Below are positions 20,646 to 33,185 of a stretch of DNA of 64,000 nt, piece after piece. Numbering within the stretch: the first letter of the stretch is position 1; each line of letters starts with the position of its first letter. The DNA lies in NCBI GenBank assembly GCA_022496805.1, contig CM040091.1:14684336-14748335 (forward strand), written 5' to 3'. Below the pieces are notes generated by a model. That model saw nothing but the letters and a program-made list of their open reading frames with translations, did not search any database and was not told the origin of the DNA. The position numbers and the translations under genes are program-made. The stretch comes from Pohlia nutans. Taxonomy: Eukaryota > Streptophyta > Bryopsida > Bryales > Mniaceae.

Positions 20646-21804
20646 TGATCTCTAGGAAGCAAAATGGAAAAGAAATTCTGTGAAAAGATACCATTTTTAG
20701 GCTACGAAATGGCCGGTTCATCGGTTGTTTTGAACACCAATCTCAGAAGGATTTGATGTCCAGATCTCAATCATCTGGAACAATCTTAGTGAAGATGTAT
20801 TTTGAAATTATTTCTCTAGACTCAACCTGAATTTACCAACCTATCAGATGAAGAAGATGAAGTATATGGGAAAGCATATGAAGGATGAAAAATGTATGTT
20901 ATGATGAAAATTTATGTGTCAGAAAATGAGAGTGAGAATTGTCATGAAAGCATGTAATTGCTTGAAATTGAATGAAACCATGTAATTCATTGAAAAACTT
21001 CATCATGGGCTTTTCCTTTAACCCTTTATTCTATGAGGGTTTTGGACTAAATTTATGTGGTAAAAAACATCACGTTTACAACTTTTTGAAAGTAGATGTT
21101 CAATGAGATATTAATCAAGACGATTTGAATATTTTTGTACAGCCGGATTTGAAAATACATTGTGGGCTTTTGCCAAATCAATTTAGAAGCAATTAACTTT
21201 GACAATTTCCGAAAAATATATATTTTATATTTGGTATGTGAATTTGGGTACATTTGGCTACATTTTTGAGACCATCGTGATTACTCCCTTTGTTTCAATA
21301 TAAGAGTCCACGTTTTGGTCGTGTTTTAAATTAAACCTAGTGTTGTTTGGTAATCAAAAATAGTGATGTCGCACAAGGAGAGCTCCCAACAAACTTGTGC
21401 CAGAGATGAGAGTTCCCAATAAACTTGTTCCAAAGAGGAAATGGAATAATATCATGTTAGGATTTGGCCTCTTATATGTGGTCATTGGGTTGAACACTTT
21501 ATCACCAAAAAAAGTTGTCTCGATAGTTACTCAAAAAATGGTCTATCGTCAATAGTAGTATGTAGTTATTGTGTCACTCTCATTGTTCGCCTTGTTTGAA
21601 TCGTGTCTCTATTTCGTGTCTCTTATTTCAACCCTCATTAAAATAATAAAATTAGTACAGTATTGTAATTGATCGTATACTACGCCTTGTTTGAATTTTC
21701 AATTGTTCTACTCTAAAGGTAGAGTACTGGTATATGAAAATCTAGAAAGAACTTGGATTTAATCCCTATAGGACCAAGTAATGTTGAACTTAGCTCTTGT
21801 TTTC
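20646..21804. other. no gene; one Stowaway-like terminus
   Basis: This is the MED27 3' flank and intergenic DNA. TACTCCCTTTGTTTCAATAT at about 21287 resembles a Stowaway-type end, but I did not find its partner. No open frame with a domain. Confidence 0.5.
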
Positions 21805-22599
21805 TTAACCCTTTAGTGCCCAAGGTACCGTAACTGGGAGCACTGGATTTCAGTGGATTTTTCCACTGTGATTGAGAGTACCTGAAATAGAATGGATTAA
21901 ATTAGAAAGTAGCCGTACAATTCTATTCTCAACTAGAGAGCACACATTTTATTAAAATTTGAGAACCATCCAATGGTGGGATTGGAAGATTATAGTATGT
22001 ATTTGAAATATATAATGCACGTTCATAAATGAGATTTTGGGAGGTGCGTGCCTTCAAAGTTAAATAGAATTTGGCTTAAATTTTCAAAAATGAAAGTAAA
22101 GAAGTTTGGCTATGCCCTATGTCAACACCTCTCCGTTGCAATCTTTCATATCAAGAATAGACTCACACATAATTATTGTGAATTTTATAAGTGAAAGTGA
22201 CTTATCTATATACGGTTAGGGCAAAATTTTATACGTTGAAAATTGACATGAGTGGGTACATTAGTCAAGATTGGATTACACACACTAATGGAAGATGGAG
22301 AAGAGAACACAATCCAAAAAAATAAAACAAGATAACAAACTTCCAAACACAAGAAATATTGCATAATATATTTGTTGTATTTGTAAGTATTTTCAAGTAT
22401 TTGCAGTATTTTTGTGTTTCGTTGATAGGTATTTTTATAGTTGTACAATTCCAAATTGATTTTTTTTGGAAGGTGTATAATGTATATGGCAAAATCTGAA
22501 CTTCAAAACCAAAGTTCCAATTCTTCACGGATTCTCTGCTATTTGCATTTCGAACGTTGCAGTGACTATAATGTGGTCAGCTGGGCACTAAAGGGTTAA
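21805..22599. mobile_element. TTAA element, family D, 795 bp
   Basis: Begins TTAACCCTTTAGTGCCCAAG and ends GGGCACTAAAGGGTTAA. The inverted terminus is 17 bp including TTAA. No transposase-like frame lies inside, so it is non-autonomous. Confidence 0.82.
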
Positions 22600-23200
22600 C
22601 TAGCTCTTGCAACAGGCTCAATTCCTCATTGGTATGGGGTAATTTTGAAATTTCTAGTTCCAAAAGCCATGTGGGGGAGTTATGGTCTTTTAGAGATTAA
22701 GCTGCCTAAGCAATACTTAACCCATCACTACACCATGATAATCAATAGTTTGAGACCTATAATTAGTCTGAGGATATAATAATAAAACCTTATTATTATT
22801 ATTATTATTATTTTATATTATAATATTTTTATTTTCAAACAACTAAAAATAGTAAATTTATACTATTTTATTCATATATGGCATATACTTTAATTCTTTA
22901 ATGATATTAATTAAATCAAACATCATATATTTAATTCAAGATTTCAAAAAACTGAAAATTACTTTTAGAAATAGAAAAACATTAAATGAATATTTTAAAA
23001 AAGAACTTGAGACTTTAAACATTTTCAATTTCTTTTTGAAAATTAAATACTACTAAATGTTTGGCAAGTCTTATCCAATGAAGTGCTATGAAAATAAGAT
23101 ACATTTGGGTGTTACATTAACCCTCAAAGGTCTAGAGAGCCCTTTCTAACAAGTATTATACACCAATATTACATTGTTTTTGGCCACACCTCCTATGAGT
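22600..23200. other. no gene; (TTA)n and AT-rich DNA
   Basis: It holds a (TTA) run at about 22790-22812 and a long AT-rich stretch. A TTAACCCTCAAAGGTC-like terminus at about 23118 is unpaired. Confidence 0.5.
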
Positions 23201-23433
23201 TTAACCTCTAAACGTCCCATGGGGATAGTAGATACTTGGCCGTGTAATTGATATTTGCTACCAACAAGAAGCTCTACATTGGGATCTCAATAACTCACTA
23301 GAATTGCATTGATGTAAATTTCAGCTTTTGTGTTGAACTCAAACCTATAAAAGGCCTGGATCCATTCCAAATACTTGAAAAATACACTGTATTCTAATGG
23401 CCGCAAAGGCACTTTTAGATGTTTAGGGGTTAA
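23201..23433. mobile_element. TTAA MITE, family B, 233 bp
   Basis: TTAACCTCTAAACGTCCCAT to GATGTTTAGGGGTTAA, the same length and interior as 10974-11206. It ends about 430 bp upstream of the MIP3 start codon, so it may overlap the promoter region. Confidence 0.87.
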
Positions 23434-23865
23434 GATCAAAAGTGAAGTTAAAATTCATGTTGACATGCTTTTAATGAACTCTTGAAGTCTCAATTTACAA
23501 CTTCCTATTTACAACAAATATCAAATATACGCCACTGTATCTACTATGCATCGCGGTCCCTATAACCGCGACCACACGGTAATAGGGTTTACCCGTGCAC
23601 TTCCAAAGCTCGCAGATAGATCGCCGGACACACTTTTGCATTTCCAAGCACACGATCAGAGTCCGGAAATTTGCACGTTGAGGTTTAGACAGAGATCCTT
23701 CGAAACTGCTTTGATTCCGAGTGTTTAGAGCATTTTTTTTCTGCAGAGAATCAAGCAAATATCGTACGAGGACCGAAAAAATCCATTCTCGTTGCTGCTT
23801 TTCTTCGTGTGCGGCATCGATCAATTGAGATGAGGATTGCTTGAAGCGCGAGGAGGAGCTCCGGT

Positions 23866-26800
23866 ATGGGTGTGGATCTGGTGCGCGAGTGTCAACGATG
23901 CCTCGCCCAGGTGGATTTCGGTTCCTAAGCCCTAGTCGGAGTGCGAGTGTTTTTAGGGTTTCATAGACGGCGAATTGGCTTACGATTGTTCTGTTTTTTC
24001 AGGTGGCGGACGAAGTGGAAGGAGGCTTGCTGTACGTGGACGAAGGAGCAGGGGAGGCTCTGCATTACCTGGGAGGTCTTCCTTTTGTGTTGCAGTTAGG
24101 CGTCCGATCGGTCTGCAGCTTAGAGAATGCTTCTCCTCTTGACGCTGTATGATCAATTCCTTGAGCCCTAAGTGTATTTTCTGTAGTATAGGAAAATTGG
24201 ACCCCCTGCTGCAAATCATCTCTTTGTGTAAAAATGACTTCAGTTTGACACTGTTGATCTTGTAGTATACTCCCTCCGTCCCAAAGTTATTGTGTGCTTG
24301 GTATTTCTTTGAGCCAATTGCATTGATCATATTGTAAGAAACATGATTAAAAAAGGTTCCAAATTATGTCACTAGAATGATTGAAGAACATTGCATGTGT
24401 TCATTGCAACCTAAATAAAATTAGCCACAAGGAAGTATTTTTTTGACTTACTTAAAAAAGCACTTTCAAACATGACTTTCAAACATGACAATAACTTTGG
24501 GACGGAGGGAGTAGTATAGAAAAAGAGCTTTGAAATGATGTATTGCAATCAGAAAACCGAGGTAAAATGAAAAAATGCCACCGTTGCAAAGTTCAGTGAT
24601 GCAGATGGACATATTTGGCGTTTTAGTCGCTTAGGATTTTATTGATTCTCTCACGTTTTGTGTTTGGTAGAGAGAGATGTCAGGCTCTGCTATCCAATTT
24701 GGTTCCTCGAGCTTTGATTTGGAGGGTCTATGTGGAACTTCTCTTGTTCTATTGCATGTTTCTGAGCTCATTTTCTGATACTGATGCAATTAGCATGATT
24801 GCAGGTTGTAGCCTGGCAAGGGGGACGGCTACAGAAAGTGGTAGTCCTCACTGCACGCTTGCTTAGCGATGCCCACCGGTATATTTTGCGGTGTCTGCGG
24901 TGTCACCCGAGTGTCAAAAAGTGCACTATTTTCACCTCTATTTCTCAGGTACCATGCACTCAGTTTTGCTAGAATAATGTACTCATCAATAAAGTTTTTA
25001 ATGTTACGTTAACCCCTAAGCGTCCACTGTGTATTTTCTTTAGTGTAGGAAAATTGGACCTCCTGCTGCAAATCATCTGTTTGTGTGAAAATGGCTTCAC
25101 GATCGACACTGTTATTCTTGTAGTATAGAACAAGAGCTTGATAATGATGTATTGCAATTAGAAAACCGAGAAAATGAGAAAATGATACTGTCGCAAAGTT
25201 CAGTGATGCAGATGGCCATATTGGGCGTTTTAGATGCTTAGGGGTTAATAGGCATTAGATTCATATAATCCTCACGCTGAGTTAATGTTAGTGTTAACTT
25301 ATTGTTATTTTCCTTTGGCATTAACTTGATATTATACTGTCAACATTAACGTAACATTAAGCATTCTCTCCAATGTTCTATGAGATCAACTTTGTGAATG
25401 TAATAGAAGATCATTTTCTTATTGTAGAGAAGTTGACCACGGTCACGTACTTGAGCATTTCCTAAAAGTTTTGATTTCTATGTGTACGTGATGACAGGAA
25501 GGACATTCGGCATGCTTCGAGACTCCTCTGGGGCACAATGCCTTCAGCGAATACAGGAGCTTACTCCAACAAGATCTCCAAAGAACGCCGGGTGATGAGA
25601 GCCTCACATGGAGAGAGAAATCGGACGATGTTGAAATCATTGTAAAGCATGCACCCTTGTTAATGTGCGCCTTGACGCCAAACCTCTTCGTGTTACCGTC
25701 AGGCGGGGCAGAAGCTGAGGCTCCTCTTTCAGATCACAAGACCGATTCGTCACTTGGTCCAGGCTTGCCAGCCATTGACACTGGTGTCATGTTTGACGTC
25801 GACGATAGGATTCCATCCGGAGCCTCACTTCTCGGGCACTTTCTACAACAACTCACTGCTCAGGTCTAGCCCCGCTTGCCAATTTGTACTACTGTTTCAT
25901 CAATCCCTGTTCCTGTTCCATCAATTCATGTTCCATCAATCTCTGCTTCATCAATCTCTGTTTCATCAAATCTTTGTTGATAATTGAGATCAATGTAATT
26001 TGTAACATGATTAGTGATTGTGCAGCTAGATGTAAAAGTGGACGTCTTTTCATTGGGTCCACTCGCTCACCTGGTTGGGAACCTGGTGACAGACCTGTCA
26101 ACCTCAATCGTGTTAGATCATGGCTCACAACGAAAGTCTGCGGGTCTTTTACTAGTGGATCGATCATTGGATCTGATTACACCCACATGCCACAACGACA
26201 ATTTTATGGATCTTGCCGTCTATTCTCTTCTTCGCAGGTGATTGCTTCTTGTATAATAGTTTGCGTTTAACGATTTGTCTCACTTTGGGCATATCACTCA
26301 ACATACTTTCCTGTAACTAATGGTGTCTTGCCCCTGCTTTGAGCACACGCCAATTCCTTTTCTAGACTGTATTTAAATTCTTGTTCTACTTTACACTTCT
26401 TTGGTATAATAACAACTCACAGTTGCATGGCTAAAACTGCGAATATAAGTATGGCTTTTATGTATTGTGGCAATGTTGAAATGCTGGCGTGGCTCTTTCC
26501 ATACAGGCCTACAACTCTCCCTCCCTCACGTCCCCAAGTAACTGGCAGCGAATCTCAACCGGTAGCTCGAAAACCCATGGACTTTCGTGTACCGACAGGG
26601 AGCAAGCAGAATGGTGAAAATGGAGTCGCTGAGTTTCCGCTGTTCCCACGTATGACAGGATGGGATTGCAAGACACAGAAAAACCTTTTGTCTGTACAGA
26701 ACGATGCTGCAGAGTAAGTATTTATTTCTGCACGTCCTTTGGGATTTAGGAAGATACCAAGCTAGTCAATATTGTTTTTGTCATGGCTAGCGCTTCATGT

Positions 26801-29388
26801 CTAGCGCTTCATGTCTAAGTCTCTTCTTTGATACTCCTATTTAAATATGCGCAGACAAATTCTTGACTTAACCCCTAAGTGCTCAAATGGCTAATCGTGG
26901 CTGCTTCCGTACCTTTAGGAGTTGACATTGATCAGTTAGGAAGGTAATAAAACGTACCAATAGAAAGAAGAAACCGTATACTACATATGAGTAAAAATAT
27001 GTTTGCAATTTACTATGATCAATTTATCAGCTTTCAAAATGGACTCTCTACTTTGTAGCTTGGGCACTTTGGGCTTAAAATTTCGCCTTGTGACAATGCG
27101 GTCTTGCGTTCTGTGAATATTTGACCCTTTACAACTGAGGGTTTTAGAAGCTTTAGAAGATTCTGATATACGAATATGGTTTCTTGTCTGACAGAGAGGA
27201 CAAGGCACAGGTGATGGGTGGCTCACTTGCAGCCCCATGGGATCAACTTGGGTTATTCAGTTTAGACTCTATGCTGGATAAATCAACAAAAGATGCAACT
27301 CTTATGTTAAGGAAGTGGTTTCATGAAGCTTTGAGATTCGAAAAACAACCTATCCCTGCGAAGGCTCGACTAGGTGCTATGACCTCTGCAGAATTGGCTT
27401 CGCTGCAGACCGCGTTGTCAGCTAAGCCTGACATGACACTTCGCCACTTGGATCTCCTTCAGGTGATTACTCTAGGTTTCTCCATCCTCCCTCACATTGG
27501 CTCGTTTGTATATTTGATTGGTCTTACTTGTTGATTTCCCATATATTTCAGGTCAATTGGTTAGACTTGAGCTCCTCATGAATTCCGATATGAGCATCAG
27601 CATGTTTGGCATGCAATCTTTAAGAGTTTTTCGTTGAGTCTCTGCATAACTGGTGCCTCTCTTGGCTAGCTTCGTCATCTTGGTAAGATATTTCTGGATG
27701 TAATGTGACTACATGTATGCAAATTAAATGGCGTTATTTTGATCAGGTGGCTAGGGCAATGGAGGAGGTTCGAAGTGGAGACAAACGGTCGAAATGGGAA
27801 GCTGTAAGCAGTGCAGAGAAAATTCTAAGGCTCTCTGTCAACGATGGAAGTCAAAGCATTGCTCTTCAATTAAGTGACATGGTGCATCAGATCTCAAATG
27901 ATGGTATGCTAGACCTCAGCGATGTGCTGACGTTGGCCATTGTTGGGTATGCCCTTGCTGGAGAAGCGAGTCCCAAGGGATTCTCAAGTGGCCCATTTTC
28001 ATGGGAAGAAGAAGCAGTCCTCACAGATGCTCTTCTAAATGCCATTTTGAAAGGCCCTGCTGAGGTTGGGTTTCCAAGTCGCTTGAAAAGGGCTCTGGAG
28101 TCCCACTGGGAGAGGTTGAAGGGTAAACCTGAGAAAATTGCTGAACAGGAGGTGGAATTGAACGACGACTGGGGAGAGTGGGAGGGAGTAGACGAAGAAA
28201 GTGAGGATGGAGATTATCTAGAGGCTCACTTGAAGTTGGAGATAAGGGACTGGTTACAAGACCTCATGTCCAGATTACACTGTGTATCACGAGCGCGGGC
28301 AAGACTTCATGCGACTTTACAGTCTACCGAGGAGCAGGTTTTTGCCATGGGGTTGTTACAGAAATTATTTTCTTTAATATTCTCCAAATCTGACGTCCCG
28401 GGACTGCACCACCACATATCAAGTGTTGGTCGAATTTTTAAGAGTGGACTGGGCAGATTTGGTCTGGGCCAGGTTGGTTACACTTGTTCACGTGCACTGC
28501 AAGTTGAAATATTTGTCAGCCACTAAAGAAGCTCTTATTCAAATGCGTCAACTTGTCATTTTTATTTTGACGTCCATGATTGAGGTGATTATGCTGTGTT
28601 AGGGAGAGTCCATTTTATGAGTGAATTCACAGTGAGGATGATAGCCTTGTCTATGGCCACGTGAAAATGGCCACTTATTTTGTGTCTACTTATGATTGCA
28701 GCCAAAGCCGAAACTGGGAGATCACAAGTTGATAATCGTGTTTGTTATTGGAGGAATCAGTGGCTCGGAGGTATGTTACAAGCTTCTCTTTTACCAATCT
28801 TAGCAGACCATGTCTTCATTGAGCATATTTTGGTACTCCATAAAGTAGATACTATTGCATCACTTTAAACATTTAAGCAAGATGTAGGAGTGAATTTTGG
28901 GAGATAAGTATGGAGCTGTGAAGGGATTACTTTGGGTACAAGTGCCATATCTGTTTTTGATCAATTTTTTCCTGACTATGAATTCCTTTTGAAATTCCAA
29001 GTAGGAGGTTTTAGAACACTGAAAGTGACAAACAAATATCATTTTCATTCAAAGACCAGTGGCCATAGGTATTTAGTCAAGTCATGCTTATGCCTCTTGC
29101 TAATGAGAGATGAGTTGCTGTTGCTAACAGGGGTGAATATTGGAGATGGAATCAAGGGGTCAAATTGGAGATGGAATCAGGATACTGATGGTTTATGTAT
29201 TCATCCACCGTTTGGCATTTTTTCATGACTAATTTATTGTTGATGGTGATGAACAGATACGAGACATAAAGGAAGCTCAAATGGGGCTTGCAGGAGCAGA
29301 GGGTGTAGAGGTTTTGATAGGGGGTACAACATTTTTATCTCCATCAGATATGCGAGATCTTCTCCTAGCTTCACATTCAGCACTATAA
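23866..29388 (+). CDS. MIP3: Sec1/Munc18-family protein, SCFD2 / MAG2-interacting protein 3 homologue
   Basis: Ten coding exons: 23866-23910, 24003-24146, 24805-24948, 25498-25863, 26026-26237, 26507-26713, 27195-27462, 27747-28472, 28702-28770, 29257-29388. Junctions are GT..AG with consistent phases, giving 770 aa. SM-family marks are GLLLVDRSLDLITP (Asp about 278) in the centre and VFVIGGISGSE followed by IGGTTFLSPSDM (about 750) at the C-terminus. An acidic stretch DDWGEWEGVDEE and the EVGFPSRLKRALESHWERL block resemble SCFD2-type proteins. In Arabidopsis MIP3 works with MAG2, MIP1 and MIP2, the Dsl1/NRZ-like tether that handles Golgi-to-ER vesicles, so a cytosolic/ER-membrane role is expected. 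No lesions are seen. Introns 2, 3, 4 and 6 carry transposon or minisatellite DNA. The 3' half is duplicated and broken at 55981-62271. Confidence 0.9.
24163..24637. mobile_element. degenerate TTAA MITE, family E, hosting another element (MIP3 intron 2)
   Basis: The two arms (24163-24269 and 24512-24637) align with the uninterrupted family E copy at 25009-25248: AGTATAGGAAAATTGGACC, TGCAAATCATCT, ATGATGTATTGCAAT, CAGTGATGCAGATGG. The terminal TTAA motifs have decayed. Confidence 0.8.
24270..24511. mobile_element. CTCCCTCCGTCCC MITE nested in family E, 7-bp flanking repeat
   Basis: Inverted termini CTCCCTCCGTCCCAAAGTTA and TAACTTTGGGACGGAGGGAG. The termini look Stowaway-like, but the flanks are TAGTATA on both sides. 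The empty family E copy has a single TAGTATA (about 25117), so the duplication is 7 bp rather than TA. Confidence 0.85.
25009..25248. mobile_element. TTAA MITE, family E, 240 bp (MIP3 intron 3)
   Basis: TTAACCCCTAAGCGTCCACT to TAGATGCTTAGGGGTTAA. Complete and uninterrupted; it provides the empty site for the nested insertion in intron 2. Confidence 0.85.
25890..25977. repeat. CATCAATC minisatellite in MIP3 intron 4
   Basis: About six degenerate units of 14-15 bp, each containing TTCCATCAAT or TTCATCAATC. It creates the repetitive short frames seen here, which are intronic. Confidence 0.75.
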
Positions 29389-30954
29389 GCCATCGATATT
29401 TTCCTTTCTTCCATCTCCCTTTGTACTGAGCTTTGGCTGATACCGTAAGGAGGGGAGGCACCATTTTTGGGATAGTGTTTATTCCTCATTTATAAGTGGG
29501 ATATGTTATGTATATTTAGTTAAGATTCACCTCATCTTTGGCATACAAGGGTGAAGGGTTATTGTCACAAAGAAGGATACGAAGTGTCAATTGAATAAAG
29601 TCTTTACTAGCTTCACATTTTGTTGAATCTATTATGTGCATATTTATATATCAACTGTTTGGATGTATATTGTTGAGTTTGCTATGTATCATATAGGATG
29701 TTGTGTACCGTAGTTTAATAGCAGGTTCGGCACAAAATAATATTAAAAATAGATGCCTAAAATTTTGGAATATTATTGGCATTTTTTGCCGAATTTAATA
29801 ATTATTATTTTTCAAAATTGCTGAAAAGTAAGAAATTTTCACTCTTCACTGGAATTTTACTTACAGTGGAAGCATGTGTGAACTTTAGAGTAGAGAAGGT
29901 GCTCCTTTTGTAATCAAGCTCACTTACATTAGTCCACTAAGAATATGGGTTAAGAAGTAGTAAGACTCTAGGTAAGGCTTAAATTTCCAAATGTGTTGTA
30001 CACAGATTTTTGGAGTCCAATTGAGCATAGAAGATGAAGTTTTATAGAATTTTTTCCAACTAACAAAAGTTGTGACGTCAATCCTTCTTCCACCTCCAAC
30101 AAGTTTTGTGTCAAAATAAGTCTTTATGCAAAAGATATGGACAAAACATTGCAGCCGTGTAAAGATCAAAAAATGAAAATATGTCATAACAGTTTTTTGG
30201 AGCTCATTTTTGCATAGAAGATCAACTTTTCTGGAATTTTGTTGGTCTAAGAAAAGTTTAGAAATCAAGTAATCTTTCACCTCCAACAAATTTTATGTCA
30301 TTTGAAGACTCTATGCAACAATTATGCGTGTTATAAAAATGAAGACTAACTAGGTGCTTCACCTCAAAGTTTACATATCCCATATGCATTGTTGGACACA
30401 ACTCCACTCCACTTGCGTGAAGCACACAACATTCTCACCTCCTCAATCACCTCTCACTTGTCATCCAATGCAAGAGAGTTGTACATGATAAAAACTTAAA
30501 TAGAAAATTAAAAAAGGATTTTAAACCGAATTTTTAAAAACTAAAAGAGAAAATTGCCGAAAATTTGAATCTACTATTTTTAGGTGGCGAACCTATTTTT
30601 TGAACTTTAATTAAATATTAGGCAGCAAACTGCCGAATCTGCTAGTAAACTACGGTATCTGTCTATAATTGCGGGGTATTGTATATTTTAGGATAATTCA
30701 ATAAGATTCTTATTTGATCATGGTTGGTGTTGGAATCCTTGACTCTTTTACATGTGTCAATGTTAACCCTTGGGGGTCTGATGGAACCAAAAGTGGTTAC
30801 AAAATGGAGGATAATGTAAATTTTAGGCAATTTATGATGATTTGTTCGAAACATAGAAATGTATGAACAGTTTTTATGGTTGGGCTCTTTGCTTGGGGGA
30901 ATGTGTGGGAACTCTCTTTTAGGATTGGGGAGGTCACGAATTCCGCATACCTGG
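29389..30954. other. MIP3 3' flank, no further gene
   Basis: AT-rich. It contains an internal near duplication (CATAGAAGATGAAGTTTTATAG.. at about 30026 and CATAGAAGATCAACTTTTCT.. at about 30213) and an unpaired TTAACCCTTGGGGGTC terminus at about 30763. The corresponding stretch (about 29070-30954) is absent from the duplicated copy at 62.6 kb. Confidence 0.55.
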
Positions 30955-32290
30955 TAAACTTTTTTTTTTTTTGGAAAAAATAAGGTTCGCCTCTCGAAAA
31001 CTAAATTTCTTAATTTTCGTTTTTTAGCAAAAATTAGTAAAAATGCCCTTAAATAGCTTAGAAATTACAAAATATTGCAAAAACTAATTTATTCTATTTT
31101 TGATTTTTTGTCTTCAGAATTTTCCAATTTTTATGTTTTTTATTTTTAGAATTATTTTGGGACCAACCTGCTATGGTACTACGGTAATGGTGTAGGACCT
31201 TGCTTTAGATTATTCTTGGACTCACCATTTTAGTTAATTTATTGTGGCAGTTTACGATGAGATTGAAGGTTTACAACTTGAGTTGTTCATATTCCTAGTT
31301 ATGTGGATATTCTATGTACATTATATTTAGTTGCTATGTTTTTACATAGTTTTATAAGCATATAAAAAGGATATCATAGGTGGAAGGGAGGGTCGATATA
31401 AAATGTTTCTAAAAATAAACGTAAGATATTCTGGAATACAAAAATCTTCAACTTCTTAAAAACCCTTTAATGTGCAAGTGTTCATCATGTGAACGACGCA
31501 CATATTGAAACTGCTAGATTCTCATCCAAATTGGACACTTTTCATCCAGCAAAATTTCTCTTGGTTCTTGAACAAGTTGACTATCCTATGAACGGTTTGG
31601 ATCTTTAAAACAAGTTATATGGTTTTTAGAGATACAACAGAATTGGTTTATGTCAAATTTCATTTTTAGTTCAGAAAATGGGACTTTAAATATGATTATC
31701 CAAAATAAGTAAAATCAAATATTGGAAACCATGATACCATCTCATAGTCCATGTTATTCCAATTTCATTAAATAATTTAAATTTTTTTTGAGCTAATTTA
31801 GGATTTTAAATTGAATTTAAAGAGAAAACCTTGCATAGTATTTAATATAGAAATATAAATACAAACAGAATAAATCCAACTCTATAGATGAGATCTTCAC
31901 ATTGACATTTACAACTTTGCTTTGACCATCAATCCCATTTTTAGTTTTCATCAAACATTTTATAACGTATTTATGAAAACAATCATTATTCACAACAAAT
32001 CAATTTTTTTGGGTCAAAAGCACATTAGGAAGACATCAATAGAATTGCTGTCAAAAGTACATTAAGAAGACGTCCATAGAAATGTCGTCAAAAGCATGTT
32101 AACAAGACATCAATAGAATTGCTGTCAAAAGCACGTTAAGAAGACATCAATAGAATTGTTGTAAGAAGCACGACGTTAACAAGACATCAATAGAATCGCT
32201 GTAAATTCTATTGTCAAAAGCACGTTAACAAGACATCAATAGAATTGTGGTCAAAACTATAATGATGAGCAACTATATATTGTGGTTCAG
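30955..32290. repeat. segmental duplication block, copy A (partner 62600-63960)
   Basis: High similarity to 62600-63960 over its length: AAATAAGGTTCGCCTCTC, GTGTAGGACCTTGCTTTAGA, GGATATCATAGGTGGAAGGG, TGTGAACGACGCACATATTG. Both copies lie 3' of MIP3 sequence, so the duplicated unit spans MIP3's 3' half plus this block. It includes a family F TTAA element and a minisatellite at its end. Confidence 0.88.
32014..32260. repeat. 36-bp minisatellite (AAGACATCAATAGAATTGCTG units)
   Basis: About six units with AAGCACGTTAA and GACATCAATAGAATTG, period about 36 bp, some extended by AATTCTATTGTC. It is related to the 49-bp array at 44209-44740. Confidence 0.8.
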
Positions 32291-32487
32291 GTGTAGGCAT
32301 TTCATTTTAGTCACTAGAGTCCCCTTTCGCCGTCACCTCTTCTTCATGCAACTCCTTTTCACATGCATCTTGCTTTTGCTTTTAATGTGCATGTCCTAGA
32401 AGCAGATTCCACATTGGTTGAATTGCAAGAGTAGTCTAAGTATGGAGCTTCTTTCCTTGCTTCAATCTACCATCTTTTGCCATCATG

Positions 32488-32875
32488 CTAGAATGCGTCG
32501 CCGGTAGAAGTACTTGTTGCCCTGATCCTCGAGATCCTGCAGGTCAATTCGTCACACTCGCCTCTAAGATCGACCAATCCACCATCGATTCCATTCTGTT
32601 TGAGATCAAATAGCTTAGCATCTCGTGCAATAATCTCCAAAGCGTCAAGTCGAGATCCTCCTAAAAAAGAGCCAACCCAATATTCACCTCTTTGAAGCGC
32701 ATCGCTTGTACGAATGCACGCGCGGAACTTGCCCCCCTTTGTGCAGCATGCTCTTTCCGCCACGATCCGTAGCAACATATTCAATTACATCAAGGACAAT
32801 GTTGTTCTTCATCATTTCCCAAATCCAATCTAAAAAAACATCACGAACGCAACGGCCTATCAATTGATAAGACAT
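32488..32875 (-). pseudogene. possible FLYWCH-type zinc-finger remnant
   Basis: Two overlapping minus frames give VIEYVATDRGGKSMLHKGG, then after a frame shift in a G/C run KFRACIRTSDALQRGEYW, and later CRISRIRATSTSTGDAF. The order F/YV-x-S/T-x-RGGKxML-x-x-GG..F..YW..C.xRI resembles FLYWCH domains, which often accompany MULE transposases. One zinc ligand cysteine is not evident, and about 40 residues intervene. The region is richer in GC than its surroundings. The match is weak and it could be an unrelated relic. Confidence 0.35.
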
Positions 32876-33185
32876 GTCAAGACATCCACATTTGATGTAT
32901 TTCTAGGGATACACAATCACCTACTATTGACAAGGATGTAGGAATATATGGAAAAAATACATGAAATATACATAATACATGCTTTTTTGGGCCATAGCTA
33001 TTGCCATCTAAACTATGGCTTATCAACTGATAAGATATGTTTGAATACAACCACCTTTGACGTATCTCTTGGGATACATGGTCATCTACTATTGTTTTGG
33101 ATGTAGGAATATATGGCAAGAATACATGAAGAATACATAGAATACATGGCTCTTTAGGCCTTAGCTATTGCATATAGACTTGAAG
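32856..33185. repeat. tandem pair of 155-bp repeats
   Basis: Two units share CTTATCAACTGATAAGA-like starts, GGGATACA..ATC..CTACTATTG, GATGTAGGAATATATGG and GCTATTGC. Further copies occur at 34252-34440 and 42955-43060. Confidence 0.75.

Noticed and set aside
23495..23824. 109-aa minus frame upstream of MIP3
   Set aside because: Antisense to the MIP3 promoter/5' UTR region, with no recognisable domain.
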